Program-made: the position numbers and the translations under genes
The notes under the pieces: generated by a model
Databases searched by the model: none
Told to the model about the DNA's origin: nothing
Seen by the model: the letters and a program-made list of their open reading frames with translations, nothing else
Origin: Dolomedes plantarius
Lineage: Eukaryota > Arthropoda > Arachnida > Araneae > Dolomedidae
Direction: 5' to 3'
Assembly: GCA_907164885.2 (NCBI GenBank)
Contig: OU015496.1
Location: forward strand, 178,276 to 242,275
Length of the DNA: 64,000 nucleotides
Shown: positions 48,947 to 60,843 of the stretch, one piece after another
Numbering within the stretch: position 1 is the first letter of the stretch
How the letters are laid out: each line of letters begins with the position of its first letter

Positions 48947-49800
48947 CAGAAGGTCGTTCGCAATTTATGGAAACGATTTTTATAGTTAAGTTTTATGTAT
49001 AAATGCCGTATTGTTTTGCGGTGATTTGCTTCTATCTCATAGCCATGGTTTTTAGCAATAGCTTTAGCTCGAATTTTTCATGAAAGTAAACTTTTTCTTA
49101 GTACTGTCATTTCAATTTTACCCCATTCCTCTTGGACCGTTTTCCAAAGTCCGTTCAGTGTTCTTAGATGCCGTTTTCCTGAGGCTCGTCTTAATAAACC
49201 GAAAACGCAAAAGTCCATTAGAGAAGCGTCAGGTAATTTCACAGGTATTTCATTAAATGGGATACACTTTATTCCTGTATCTGATTCTTTCATTGCTAAA
49301 TAAGCGGCAATTGATTTAGACGTGTGACTAGAGGCTTTGTCCATAGGAAGCTCAACTTTATCAATGTCCTTTCCATATAAGGCTGGAATTTCGTCTTCAA
49401 AAATGGGTTCTAAAATATTCTACTGATAGTAGAGTGAATTAATTTTGGTTTTTCTTGAGACGTTTTTTATTTTTAATTTGCCGTTGTAACAAAATCCTGC
49501 AACTATCATGAATTCCTAAGGAACTATTCTATATACTGACGAAGCCATTTCGTAAGGTCATTCTCTTCACTTGAGCAATAGAAAATGGATCAATTTATTT
49601 ACAGTCAATAAATTACACCCATGCCTTATCGAGTATTACCACCATCGAGTATCCATTTTTCAGCAGCTAGGTGTTTTTCATATAATTTTTTACAATTTTA
49701 TTTTCTGTCAGTAATATTCTTTGGCTAAAAGCAGATGAATTTTAGTTTTATACATATTTTTTAGCTTTATATATATTTTTTAGTTTACATTGTTCTCTTT
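48947..49800 (-). mobile_element. DD41D-type element, copy c, truncated
   Basis: The 3' end CAGAAGGTCGTTCGCAATTT lies at 48947 after TA, identical in type to copy a. The element decays near 49800 without a second TIR, so the 5' third is missing. Confidence 0.75.
49006..49740 (-). pseudogene. DD41D transposase, copy c, C-terminal part
   Basis: An open segment (49078-49344) carries MDKASSHTSKS and SLMDFCVFGLL, again 41 residues between the aspartates, then NGLWKTVQEEWGKIEMTVLR. Upstream, after stops and frameshifts, VVILDKAWVYL keeps the first Asp but has Lys in place of the following Glu. The N-terminal DNA-binding region is absent. Closer to copy a than to copy b by shared phrases such as GIKCIPFNEIPV. 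Confidence 0.8.
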
Positions 49801-49864
49801 TTTAGGATGTGATAAAAAATGAAGGAAGTTTTATTATTTATATAAATTAAATGTATTATATATA

Positions 49865-51047
49865 CAGTCCAGTCACATGTGACCACCTGTCAAAATCCAT
49901 AATAACCGCCTTTCGCAGAACATAAGAAAGCTGCGAGACGTGCAAGAAGAGAATAATTTAGGTTCCTGAAGGTGTTCACTGGGATGTTTAGCCATGCCGA
50001 CTCCAGTGCCGTGGCCAGCTGCACTAGGTTTCGAGGGTGAGGGTCCATGGAGCGAACAACCAGATCGAGGTGGTCCCACAGATTCTCGATTGGGTTCATG
50101 TCAGGGAATTTGCTGGCCAAGGAGTAGGGTAAACTTACCCTGGTGCTCTTCGAACCACGTACGTACACCGCGAGCTTTATGACACGTCGCATTGTCCTGC
50201 TGGTAGATGCCATCCTCCTGAGGAAAAACAATTGGCATGTAGGGGTGAACATGTTCCGCAAGGATAGATGCATACTTGTGTTGATCCATCGTGCCTTCCG
50301 CAATGATGAATGAACCCACGAAAACATTCCCCAGACCATAATGCTCCCTTCTCCAGCTTGGACCCTTCCGGCAATTGTTGCAGGGTGTTTGCTTTCGGAC
50401 GCGTCACGCCGTATAAGCCAACGTGCATTTGTCCAATGGAGCATAAAACGGGATTTATGGGAAAAAGCCACCTGTCTCCACTCAGTGGAAGTCCAGTTGC
50501 GGTACTGGCGTGAGAATTCCAGCCTCCGTCGCCGATGAACAGCAGTCAGCATAGGTGCATTAACCAGGCGTCTGCCCATACGCAGCAACGTTCGCTGAAC
50601 CGTCCTTGTGGAGACACTGTTGGTAGCCCCTTGGTTCATCTGGACGGTCAGTCGCTCAACGGTTGCACGTCTATTCGGCCGAACGAATCTCCGCAGCCGT
50701 CGCTCACCGCTGCCATCCATGGCCCTTGGTGCACCACATTTGCCCCGTCTCTGATTTTGGATAGTGCCATTTTGCCATGCACGGTATACTTTTACCGCGA
50801 ACAGTTTACAAAATTAGCCGTTTCGGATATGCTTCCACCCTTGGCCCGAAAGCCAATGATCATGCCCTTTTGGACGTCGGATAAATCGCTCCGTTTCTGC
50901 ATGACTGCAAGAACTGAAATGCTTTCCGAATGCCTACAACACACTTTATATATCCACCAAATTTGCTGATGACACGTGCCTTCTGCGATTGGTTATTTAA
51001 CGTTGACGTCAAAAGTAGGTGGTGGTCGCATTAATATGACTGGACTG
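49865..51047 (-). mobile_element. Tc1 element with CAGTCCAGTC ends
   Basis: The left CAGTCCAGTCACATGTGACC and right GACTGGACTG ends are inverted; TA precedes the left end, and the right side has TG where TA is expected. About 1.18 kb, with a degenerate transposase filling most of it. Confidence 0.75.
49890..50902 (-). pseudogene. Tc1-type DD34E transposase, frameshifted, first catalytic site mutated
   Basis: The likely start is ATG at 50902 (MQKRSDLSDVQKGMIIGFRA). A long open segment 49890-50720 covers RRFVRPNRRATVERLTVQMN through the middle of the protein. The first catalytic motif reads AFSHKSRF where Tc1 proteins have SDESRF, so Asp and Glu are replaced. Between about 50101 and 50319 the true sequence is in another frame (FPQEDGIYQQDNATCHKARG, holding the second Asp), so at least two frameshifts exist. 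The Glu is in FPDMNPIENLW. The C-terminus RRLAAVxxAKGG is near 49890. It cannot be active. Other open frames here, on both strands, are shadows. Confidence 0.8.
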
Positions 51048-51530
51048 TGTATTTTATGTGCGGGTCAAGGCTATTCCTTCACCCTTAGTGCGGCCCGGGC
51101 AAGCCATAAGATTGGAGTGTTAGACCTTTATTTAAATTGGTCACCACTGAAAATCTTAATTGAACAATTCTTGTATCATTAAATGAAGTAAATAAGACGG
51201 AAGTACAGAGAAAGGTAAGTATAGGGGAAGGAAGTATGGAGGAATGGTATGACCTAAAAAAAATTCTGAATCCTGGATACCCTATCCTTTTATGTAATGC
51301 GATCTACGTAATGCTAAATCTAACGCAAAAATATAACGTAAAGTGTGTTAAAGATGTCAGCCGATCAATATTTTCCAAGTACCTGCAACGCATACTGGAT
51401 TTTATGGTTTGAACTTTTTTTTCTTCAAAATACATGGGTAACACGGTTTCAGACTACATGTAGATTTCCTTAAAATATAGATACATATTGTAGTGTAATG
51501 TTTGAAAAGGAGCGCTGGTTTAAGCGAAAA
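51048..51530. other. Unassigned stretch
   Basis: No recognised coding or repeat. Confidence 0.35.
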
Positions 51531-52129
51531 TGTTGTGACCCGTGATTCCCCCCCCCCCCTCTACCAATCAGAGGATTGTATGCGTGGGTGGAGGGGATCG
51601 TCGGGCCGCCAGTAAGAAAGAAACAGAAGAAGAGCGTCTCCGCTAGGGATCGGAGGTCTGGCGAGATATTGTAGGCTCACCTCACCTTTGGTGAGTTAAT
51701 TATTCGTTTATTAGAATAGTAAGAGAGAGAGAGCGTCTCTAGTACAGATCGGAGGTCTGGCGAGAATTGCAGGCTCGTCTCACCTCTGGTTTAGTAATTA
51801 TTCTGTGATTAGAATACGGACAGAGAGAGCGTCTCTGAGAGTGTCAGGAGGCCTGGCTAGATAAAGAACACTCGTCTCGCCTCCAGTGAATTAATGAATC
51901 TGTAAGCAGATTGGAGTGTAGTAGGTTTCGGGGGTCTGGCAAGATGCTGTAGACTTGCCAACCTCGTGCTCAGAGTTTTCTGTAATTGTCATGTTAAATG
52001 TTTAACACTGTAAATAAATATATGTTCGTGCCGTTAAGAGAGACTCGTTATTGCACTTCCTCATTTGTCCCCATGCCACGTAGTAAAAGAACCGAAGTGA
52101 ACCGGTGAAAGAGTGAAGGTCACGACACA
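51531..52129 (+). mobile_element. Probable solo LTR of an LTR retrotransposon
   Basis: A block of higher GC starting TGTTGTGACCCGTGATTCCC and ending GGTCACGACACA, i.e. TG...CA ends with a short inverted terminal match. A likely polyadenylation signal AATAAA occurs near 52013. Three imperfect tandem units of about 98 bp (GAGCGTCTCT start, GGAGGYCTGGCKAGA inside) lie at 51632, 51731 and 51828. No flanking gag/pol and no second LTR in the window. A target duplication was not found. Confidence 0.55.
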
Positions 52130-52174
52130 TATTAACCTTTTCCTTACGGGATGGGATAACATATATCCCAAGAA

Positions 52175-52235
<61 letters not shown>

Positions 52236-52244
52236 TATAATATA

Positions 52245-53013
52245 CAGTGATTTCCGCTTATAAGAATCACGTTTGTTATGACTGTTTTTGATTCTTATAA
52301 GCGGTTGATTCTTATAACCGAAAGTTTTTGGACAGAAACACACACACCTATATATACATATATTAGATAATTTACCATAAAATACTCTTTAATTTACATT
52401 AACTATCTTTTATTAAAATTATTTTTTATAGTTTTAAAAGTAAATCTTAATTTTTAGGCCTATAAGTAGATACACATGATTATAGTAAGAGAAGAAAAAA
52501 ATACAATATTTGTTACAAGTTACAACATACCTGCTTAACAGTTTTAACATTTCAACTACAGGAAGGGAGCAAGAAAAAGTTTTCTACGGTAGTTTGACGT
52601 AATGAAGTTTTCAGAAGGCTATTTATACCTCTTTCAATACTTATAGTCTCAGACGAAGATTTACTCGGACGGGTAAAGTTGCCCCCGGGTCAAGCTAATA
52701 GGACAGTGTTGTGGTAAAGCGTTTAAGGGGAAACTATTATGTTATGTCTAATAAAGAAAGGGGTGAATTTTACGACTATATTCCACCCCATCTTATCAAT
52801 CTTTCTTTTAAAAAAAAGAAAGAACTTCGTGCCTTTTGAGGGTTTAAGTAGCTTTTTGGAAAAATGAAAGGAAAGCGAAGAGTGTAAACTGATTCTTAAA
52901 ACCGGTGAATTGATTCTTTAAAACGAAAATTTTAACATGGAAATAATTCATTTGTTTTTTTTTTCGCGATATTGATTCTTATAACCAGTGATCACTATAA
53001 GCGGTGGTTACTG
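52245..53013. mobile_element. pogo-like non-autonomous element
   Basis: The left CAGTGATTTCCGCTTATAAG and the inverse right CAGTAACCACCGCTTATAGT are flanked by TA. GATTCTTATAACC-type motifs repeat near both ends. 769 bp, no transposase. The ends match the style of Tigger/pogo elements. Confidence 0.7.
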
Positions 53014-53171
<158 letters not shown>

Positions 53172-53263
53172 ACCCCCTTATTGGCCGTTCTTACAAAAAT
53201 GGTATGAAATTTCCCGTTCTAAAGAGAGAATCAGAAAAATAGGCCCCGTGAGCTAAAGGTTAA

Positions 53264-55854
53264 GTAACGTCATAGTGGTTTTCAAACTTTTGCAAGATTG
53301 AATGTTGGAGGGAAAATATATCCAGGGATTATTGCAGCGTCATTTTCCACTTACGCAGCAGAAATTCAGAGATGTTATGGAGGAATGACGGAAACATTTA
53401 CGAATCGAAGAATTCCGGGAAAAGAGTCAAAGAATCGGGGGACAACAGCTGTTGAATTCCCTTTGGTCAAGAAACTATAAGGCTTTCATGTCAGCCCGAC
53501 ACCAAAAATCAGCAATATCACTTGGTCACGATTAATTTTGCAAAAATTGTATGGTAGTATGTACAAGTGAAAAGTACAATAGATTCCATATTGAGGAACA
53601 AGTAGTAACTGTGTTGTACACAAATGTGCAAGGTATATTAGACAGTACGCATGTGCCACTATTACATTTAAAGATTAAGATTAGAGCTCCAAGTCTTGGT
53701 TTAGTGAAGTGAAGTAACGATCGTATTTATTATTGTTTTAGCGATATAAATTGTGATATCCGAGTTTTAATGAAAAATTTAAGCAAGTTTAAAAAATTAA
53801 CTTCGCAGTACTTATAAGTGCTACATTTTAAAAATTTAATTATTGTAAAATCAAAGTTTATGATATCAATATTCATGTGATATTCATGTGTTGTAATATT
53901 TAAATCATTAAAACTACTATTAATCGAAAGATTAAGTTTAAAATATGTTTTTTATATTCATACTATGCTATAATTATTAAATTACACATTCCGTATTAAT
54001 GAATTATTGTGAAATGAAAAAGAAATAAGAAATAAGAAATTAACGACATGACAAATAAGGAAAATAATGTTTTAAATCACGCTTTAGCAATTTTATCTAC
54101 AACGGTACTTGAAAGCATGCTCACTAACTAAGCGTGTGTGACATGCACGAAACTTTAACTAAAATCAAATCTTTCAAATAATTAGTGGTTGAATTGCAAA
54201 TGATGGAATCAGCGACTTAAGCACGTTTCGTTTATGAATAAACAAAGTGCGTTCTGTCTGCATTATTTTAATGACTGGGGCGGCTTAAAAGTCCATAGAC
54301 TCTACCATATTATGATAAAACTATCTCTTAATTTCCTAAATGATAGACGCGTCATCCAGACGACTTATTCCATCAGCGTTCCTACTTGTAAGTGTGTAAA
54401 CTCAGTTGAATTCCGCATCTTGCATGCTCTCATTTGAAACAGACCAAATTCCATCTAAAAGAGGAAAAATTGCATGATTAAACCTTTTTTACACATAATG
54501 GTGTAGCTTTCAGTCATTAATAACAGGATTTTCGTCCATGTAATTCAGATTAATTTAGTGAGCAGATAGACACGCTTTTAAGAACTGCATCATCCTTTCA
54601 GTCTAGTAAAGAGGTGCACTTGAAGTAGTTTTAAGTGACCTGTACGTCTAATCCTCCCTGATTATTTAATTTTAAAAACATATTAATCTCCAAATCTATC
54701 TGTCTACTTGAGTTGGTGGTAAAACTACATCAAATTTATTTGCAGTGATTGCATTCGTGCATGCATATACTTAGCATTCACATTTGCCTAATTTATTATT
54801 AAAAAGCTTTTTAAATTGCCCCGATATATTCCAGTTAAAATTTGAAGTTAAAATGACGTCTGAGCAGTCGTTTGGTCGAAGGATGCATTTAAGACTTGTA
54901 GGAAATACAGTAAAAAATTTCAATTACATTTTGGCATGATCCCTTTAATGTCAATACAAGGCAGTAATTTTTAAGTTACTGCCGCAAACTAATAATTTTT
55001 TCTACCTCTCCACCATAGCTTAAATATCGTTACAATTATTTTCGGCGTTAAATTATTTGCATGTAGATGTTGAATTTTGTATTCAGACGAAGGAAAAATA
55101 CCTTAAAACTTTAAGATGAACTGCAGTGAAATGTATTGGATAGAAGAATAGTTAAAATAAAATAAAATTTGGTACGTTTTTAAGAAAACCACTCTAAAAA
55201 GGGCTAACATTTCCAGGGTCCAATTTTTAATTTTTTGCATGTTGAAAACTTTAAAATTTCCTTTATCCCTATAGATGAATTCAATAACTATCGAAATGAA
55301 TAGATGAAAAATTGCAAATTCAATACACAAGAACTAACAATTTAATTAAAAGGCTAGAATCTAAAATACTTGAAGTTCAAGTGAAAAATGCATTAATTTT
55401 CCTTCATGTGTTTCCTCGAGCCGAAGTTTCGCGAGGTTAAAAAAAATTCTGATGACACCTTTATGCATAATGTATGATTTGATCATATTTTTCCCACCTT
55501 GTTTAACACAAAGTATCGAGGGAATCTTAAAATCTCCCAACATGCAGAGTAGAAATGTCACTTATGGAAGGGTTTAAATCTGTAGACAAAGTTTTTATTC
55601 CTTTTTTTTAATTTTCAACATAGAATCAGATACTCATGCTATATGCCCGTTGAACAGTTAGTATCTGTCATGACATAAGAATGAAGAATTTCTTACATAT
55701 TTTGATTTTTTAAATCCTTTACATGTAACATGTCATGTCAAATAATCAGAGATAATTCTCTGGCGTATTTTGAATCTGGTTTTTATATTCCGCCATCCAA
55801 ACTTTAGAACAAATACATGTAAAGGTTTTTAGTCTGAGTGTCAGGAGTCTTCAT
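53264..55854. other. Unassigned stretch
   Basis: 2.6 kb with no repeat shared elsewhere in the window and no frame with motifs. It is one of the few stretches that could be unique intronic or intergenic DNA. Confidence 0.4.
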
Positions 55855-56385
55855 TAGGGTGGAACGAAAAAAACTATTTTCGTATTTCAATATGCTCTAG
55901 TTTGCAAAAGTTACCTTTTAAAATTAAAATAAAGAAAGTAAATCTTTTTCGCTCTATTGTAATATTATCAAGTGCCGCAAAGTGCTTCAATATGAATATT
56001 TTTATGACAAAGTCATAAAATTTGTATTTCTTTTAATATCTCTTATAGTTTACAAAATTAATAATATATATATTTTTTAAATAAAATATTCAGAATATGA
56101 TATTTTTACCGAAACCTTACATATTCTAAACATTTCTAATTTTTAGATGCCATTACAGAATAACTGATTTTGTAGAAATTCGCGATTTTCATGATATAAA
56201 TTTTACAATAGCATATTCTTATAATACACATTGGAATGAAAGAAAAACAAGTTTTAATTAACGGACCTTAGTTAAAATAAACAAAACACACTTATTTAGA
56301 AAAAATATTAATGTAATGTCTTTAAAGGCAAAACGTATTTAAAAGGCAAAAAAATACATTCAAGATTTTCAAAAGTCCATAGTAA

Positions 56386-56845
56386 TCACACATGGTTTCC
56401 ATTACTTTTTTCACTGACACATTGAATTTTTTTTGGGGTTTTAAATTTTGGCATTAACTTTTGAGAATGTATTTTTGTTTTTATCAATGCATCTCTTGCA
56501 GAAGTACCACGAACGGACAAGGATGACTCGGTAACAAATTTAACAGTTCTTTGTACTGTTTGTGTGAGACATGGAAAATTATTGAAATCAATACGTTGAC
56601 TGTCGTGATCAGATTCTTTTGCTTCCATTATAAACTTCTTAAAAGTTTGTCATCAGAAGTACGTCTCGTCTTAGGAGGTTCTGTTACTCTAACATTATTC
56701 CATTTAATCACACCAATATAATCCTTGGCATCAAACTTTCTGATGCCTTCTTTATTTTCAGCCCTTGCTTTTAGAATCCGGCGTAATCCAAGCTCTCTTA
56801 CATGACTGCGATCATCTGATATCATACAAAGGAGGAGATATTCAG
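56386..56845 (-). pseudogene. Family L protein, C-terminal segment
   Basis: The minus strand reads KFASEYLLLCMISDDRSHVR, then ELGLRRILKAR, and VRVTEPPKTRRTSDDKLLRS to a stop. A one-base shift then continues as FNNFPCLTQTVQRTVKFVTE and SARDALIKTKIHSQK. The PCxTQxVxRxVKxVTE motif and the DDRSHVRELGLRRI motif are shared with 57765-58912 and with a family of invertebrate proteins I recall as repetitive and uncharacterised. Presumed to be a transposon protein because it lies between inverted repeats. No catalytic residues can be named. Confidence 0.6.
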
Positions 56846-57025
56846 AAGCAAATTTCTGGCACTCGAAAAGGTATAAAAGGTAGCATAATTGCATTTTTCA
56901 ATGGCCACAACCAACACTTAAACATTACTGCAATTGGCTGTGAAGGAACTTCCGCGAACACTGGATTGAATAATGGCGTGATTCCTTTATTGGAAAGAGA
57001 ATTAAGAAGGCCACTGCAGTGGTAG
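56846..57025 (+). pseudogene. Family L protein, middle segment in opposite orientation
   Basis: The plus strand reads IAFFNGHNQHLNITAIGCEG, then TGLNNGVIPLLERELRRPLQ and a Trp before a stop, colinear with 57765-57940. It is joined head-to-head with the minus-strand C-terminal segment at about 56845. Confidence 0.6.
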
Positions 57026-57234
57026 ATTTTTTGGTTTTCATTAAATTTTTGATAAATTTCGCAATTATTTTGAAATTGAATACACTTGTAGTACAAAACA
57101 GTAGCAAAATATGTAATTTAAACATCCTTTTTAGTCAGGAAACCTGCTAAACTGATCATATAATACGCTTTACTTCAGAAAAATAGTACACATAAAGACA
57201 CTTAAGGACGAGGCACTTAAAAGACACTCGGGCA

Positions 57235-59471
57235 TCACGGTGGAGCGAATTTTTTTTTCCGAATTTCAATATGCTCTAGATTTCAAAAGTTGTCTTTTAA
57301 AATTAAAATTAAGAATATAATTTTTTTTTGCTCTACTAAAATATTTTTAAGTGCCGCAAATGGCTTCAAAATGGATTATTTTTTTATCAAAAAGTGATTA
57401 AATTTGTATTTTTGTTAATTTTTTTTTATAGTATATTAAAATAATGTATATTTTCTGTAAATAAAATATTTAAAATATGATATTTTGACAGAAAACTTGC
57501 ATATTCTAAGTATTTTTAATTTTTAGATGCCATAATAGAACAAGTGATTTTGTGGAATTTCGCGGTTTTCATCATATTAATTTTACAGTAGCATATTCCT
57601 ATAATACACATTGGAATGAAAGAAAAACAATTTTTAATTGACGGACCTTAGTTAAAATAAACAAATCACACTTATTTAGAAAAATATTAATATAATGTCT
57701 ATAAAGGCAAAACGTTATTTTTAAATAAATATTCATGTTTTGCAAAAGTTTTAGGGAGATGTAACACCGATTTCTGGCACTGGAAAAAGTATAAAAATAG
57801 CATAATGGCATTTTTTAATGACAACACCCAACGCTTAAACATAACTGCATTGGATATGATGGAGCACTCGTGAATACTGGATTGAATAATGGTGTGATTC
57901 CTTTATTGGAAAAAGAATTAGGAAGGCCACTGCAGTGGTTGATTTGTCTATTTCATGGAGATGAACTGTCCCTGCGTCACCTATTTTGTTTCTCAGATGG
58001 AAAAACTAAAGGTCCAAATGAATTTGGAAGAGAAATAGATAAACAACTAGAAAACTACTATGAACTTCCAGTGATTGAATTTTCACCTACTGAAAATAAA
58101 ATTCCATTACTAGAAATTAAAAATGATTTAAGTGTAGACCAAAAATATTTGTTAGAAATGTGTAATGCAATCTCTGTTGGAAGTTGCTCTTCTGATTTAT
58201 CCACGAGAAAACCAGGAAAACTTTGTCTTTCACGAGGGCTTACATTAGCAAACCGAATACTTCGCTTGTACGTGAACACAGAATGTCCTGCAAAAAATCT
58301 CCGAATACTGACTGAGTACATTTTGAAAGTTTATGCACCTGTTTGGTTTTACATAAATCTGAAACCATCTTGTATCCTTGGATCGAAGCAATAGTAGAAA
58401 TTTGTAACCTACTCACGTTACCTCAAATAGACTCTTAAAAATGTAATTGACCCAGTCATTCAAAGAAAGGCGTACTTTGCTGCTTCTGAAAATCTCCTCC
58501 TTTGTATGATATCAGATGATCGCAGTCGTGTAAGAGAGCTTGGATCTAAAAGCATGGGTCTGAAAATGAAGGACGCATCAGAAATTTTTATGCCAAGGAT
58601 TATATTGATATGATTGAATGGAATGATGTTAAAGTAACAGAACCGTCTATGACGAGGCATATTTCTGATGACAAACTAAAGCAGTTTATAAAGGAAGCAA
58701 AATAATCTTATCACGATGAACAAATTATTGACTTCAACAATATTCCATGTCACACACAAGTAGTAGAAAGGACTGTTAAATTAGTTACTGAGTCATCCTT
58801 GTCCGTCCGTAGTACTTCTGCAAAAGATGCATTGATAAAAGCAAAAATACATTCTCAAAAGATAATACCAAAATTTGAAACTAAAAAACAATTCAATGTG
58901 TCAGTGAAATAAGTAATGGAAACCATGTGCGATTACTATGGACTTTTGTAAAACAGGAATAATTTTTTTCAAAATAACATTTTGCCTTTAAAGACGTTAC
59001 ATTAATATTTATATAAATAGGTGTGACTTGTTTATTTTAACTAACGTCTGTTAATTGAAGAGTGTTTTACTTTAATTTAAATGAGCATTATAAGAATATA
59101 CTACTGTGAAATTAATATGATGAAAATCGCGAAATTCTACAAAATGAGCTGTTCTGTAATGGCATCTAAAAAGTAGAAATACTTAGAATATGCAAGTTTT
59201 CTGTAAAGATATTATGTTCTGAATATTGACAAAAATATATGATTATTGACAAAAAATATATATTATTAATTTAATATACTATAAAAGAAATTTATAAAAT
59301 ACGAATTTTATCACTTTTTCATAAAAAATATCCATATTGAAGCACTTTGCAGCACTTGATAATATTACAATAGAGCAATAATTTTTTTATTCTGTATTTT
59401 AATTTTAAATGGCAACTTTTCTAAACTAGATCATATTGAAATTAAGAAAAAGTTTTTTCGTTCTATCCTAA
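57235..59471 (+). mobile_element. Long-TIR transposon family L, copy 2, nearly full structure
   Basis: About 2.2 kb with inverted terminal regions of roughly 500 bp: the left arm 57235-57740 matches the inverse of 58930-59471 (shared motifs TTTCAATATG, TTTTTAGATGCCAT, TTTTCATCATATTAAT). Between the arms lies one degenerate coding region. Terminal bases around GGTGGARCGAA are clear, but the exact ends and TSD are not. Superfamily not assigned. Confidence 0.7.
57765..58912 (+). pseudogene. Family L putative transposase, degenerate
   Basis: The main open segment (57870-58394, 174 codons) reads TGLNNGVIPLLEKELGRPLQ, then WLICLFHGDELSLRHLFCFS, with later KYLLEMCNAISVGSC, GKLCLSRGLTLANRILRLYV and YAPVWFYI. 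After a stop it continues in other frames with RKAYFAASENLLLCMISDDR, SDDKLKQFIKEAK, then IPCHTQVVERTVKLVTESSL and a stop at 58910. The order of motifs equals that in copy 1, so one protein of over 380 residues can be inferred. I recall similar proteins in other invertebrates annotated only as uncharacterised. A role as transposase follows from its place between long inverted repeats and its multicopy state, not from a recognised DDE motif. Confidence 0.6.
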
Positions 59472-59975
59472 TCTACATCTCCTAATCTACATTCCCCATT
59501 GAAGTTCTCCATAAAAGAAATTCCTGTCTTCCTTGATGCCTCTCATTAACTTTCAAATGTTTTTAGGATTCAAGGAACAACGCCCAAAACTTAGGGGTTG
59601 GATACAAAAGCGACCATTTACGATGGCTTACATTAGGTTCTAACTTTTGAATGTGCTCTACCGGTTAAAATATCTTTTTTCTGGACAGGGGTCTTTCATA
59701 TTTGGGTAGGTTACTTATGAAATGACATGGGTTCCTACACCCACATGAAGATAAAATAATACATTCTTTCACTTGACCTTCCAGCTAGTATTTTAGACTC
59801 TGGAGTTTGCTGTTTCTTTTAAGGAAATTGTAAGTTCTTGCGTATTATATTTTCAGTTTCTCTTCTGATTTTTCTCCTTTCTTATGGAATTTACCTATAG
59901 GTACAAATGAAATTTTTAATACAACATACAAATAAAAAGGACACCGGAAATGTTAGCACTTTTTATAGTGAAGTT
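59472..59975. other. Unassigned stretch
   Basis: No repeat or coding recognised. Confidence 0.35.
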
Positions 59976-60393
59976 TTTTACCATGTCTTTATTAACTCGC
60001 TCTCTTGTTTGTGTGTTTGTCCAGTACAAATCTTGAAATCAATTTTTAACTAACTTCCACACTAGCTAGACATTTGAAACTTTTAGAATAGCTCAGAACA
60101 CGATGACAATGCATTCTTTTAATATTTTTAGCCATCTTTAAGCAGAATTAAATTCTTTTCCAGTTAATTTGGTTTTGTAGACTGGTGCAGCCATCTCTCG
60201 GCCGGAACGGGAACGAAAAGCTAAACGCAAGTTAACTACCAATTAACTTTATTTTCCTTCAAGTTGATGGGATAATTCATCAAAATTATTTTTAAAAAGT
60301 ATTTATTAATACATAGAATTGTCAAGTTTATAGGATTCAACGGAAAATTTAACAACGTGGTATATAAAAAGTTCTTTTTATCTTGTAATTATT
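59976..60393 (+). repeat. Interspersed repeat family C, copy 4
   Basis: From TACCATGTCTTTATTAACTC through ACTGGTGCAGCCATCT to TTTTTATCTTGTAATTATT, colinear with 22457-22877. It is followed at 60394 by a MITE insertion, after which CTTGTTTTGTTTAAA resumes near 60870. Confidence 0.65.
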
Positions 60394-60843
60394 CAATTCC
60401 TACTATTAGTTCACACTCTCTCTATATATATCTTGTTCAAATTTTCAATCGTTAATAAAAGTACTTTTTATTCATCCACTCAAGTTCAAATACATTTTTT
60501 TAAACTTGTAGTGGATGACACTTGATGTTAATACAGTTTTTTCAAATATTAATTTATTAATTAAATTTAATTAATCAATTTTAGTTTTAGACCTAGAGCG
60601 TCTCTTGCTCTTGAATAGTAATTTCCCTCTTGTTACTGTGTAAACGGTAGCACTGCGGTATCGCGGGCTTCTCCTGTCCTGTAGTTTGCGAGATCAAATC
60701 CCCAACCTGACAAACTTTTTCTCTGTCTTTCCCCCCCTCCAAATCTCGCACAGTAGGCAAGGTTCTGGCAGGCAATCCTTTTTTTTCAATTCCTACTATT
60801 AGTTCACACTCAAATTTTTCTTTGTTGACCTAAGTAGGAATTG
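60394..60843 (+). mobile_element. MITE with tRNA-like segment, copy 2
   Basis: Inverted copy of 14728-15181: ends CAATTCCTACT and AGTAGGAATTG, 25-bp repeats at 60392 and 60785, and a tRNA-like segment on the plus strand near 60640-60715 (B-box-like AGATCAAATCC). Confidence 0.6.

Larger units (their letters stand above)
55855..57130 (-). mobile_element. Long-TIR transposon family L, copy 1, rearranged
   Basis: It begins TAGGGTGGAACGAAAAAAAC and CAATATGCTCTAGTTTGCAA, matching the inverse of 59471 and the start at 57235. Minus-strand C-terminal coding occupies 56386-56845, then the sequence switches to plus-strand mid-protein coding to 57025, so the copy has an internal inversion. The right terminal region is not recognisable. 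Confidence 0.65.

Noticed and set aside
50535..50969. 144-codon plus-strand frame
   Set aside because: Antisense shadow of the Tc1 transposase at 49890-50902.
53298..53480. 60-codon frame in otherwise unique sequence
   Set aside because: Too short, with no motif and no visible promoter or splice context.
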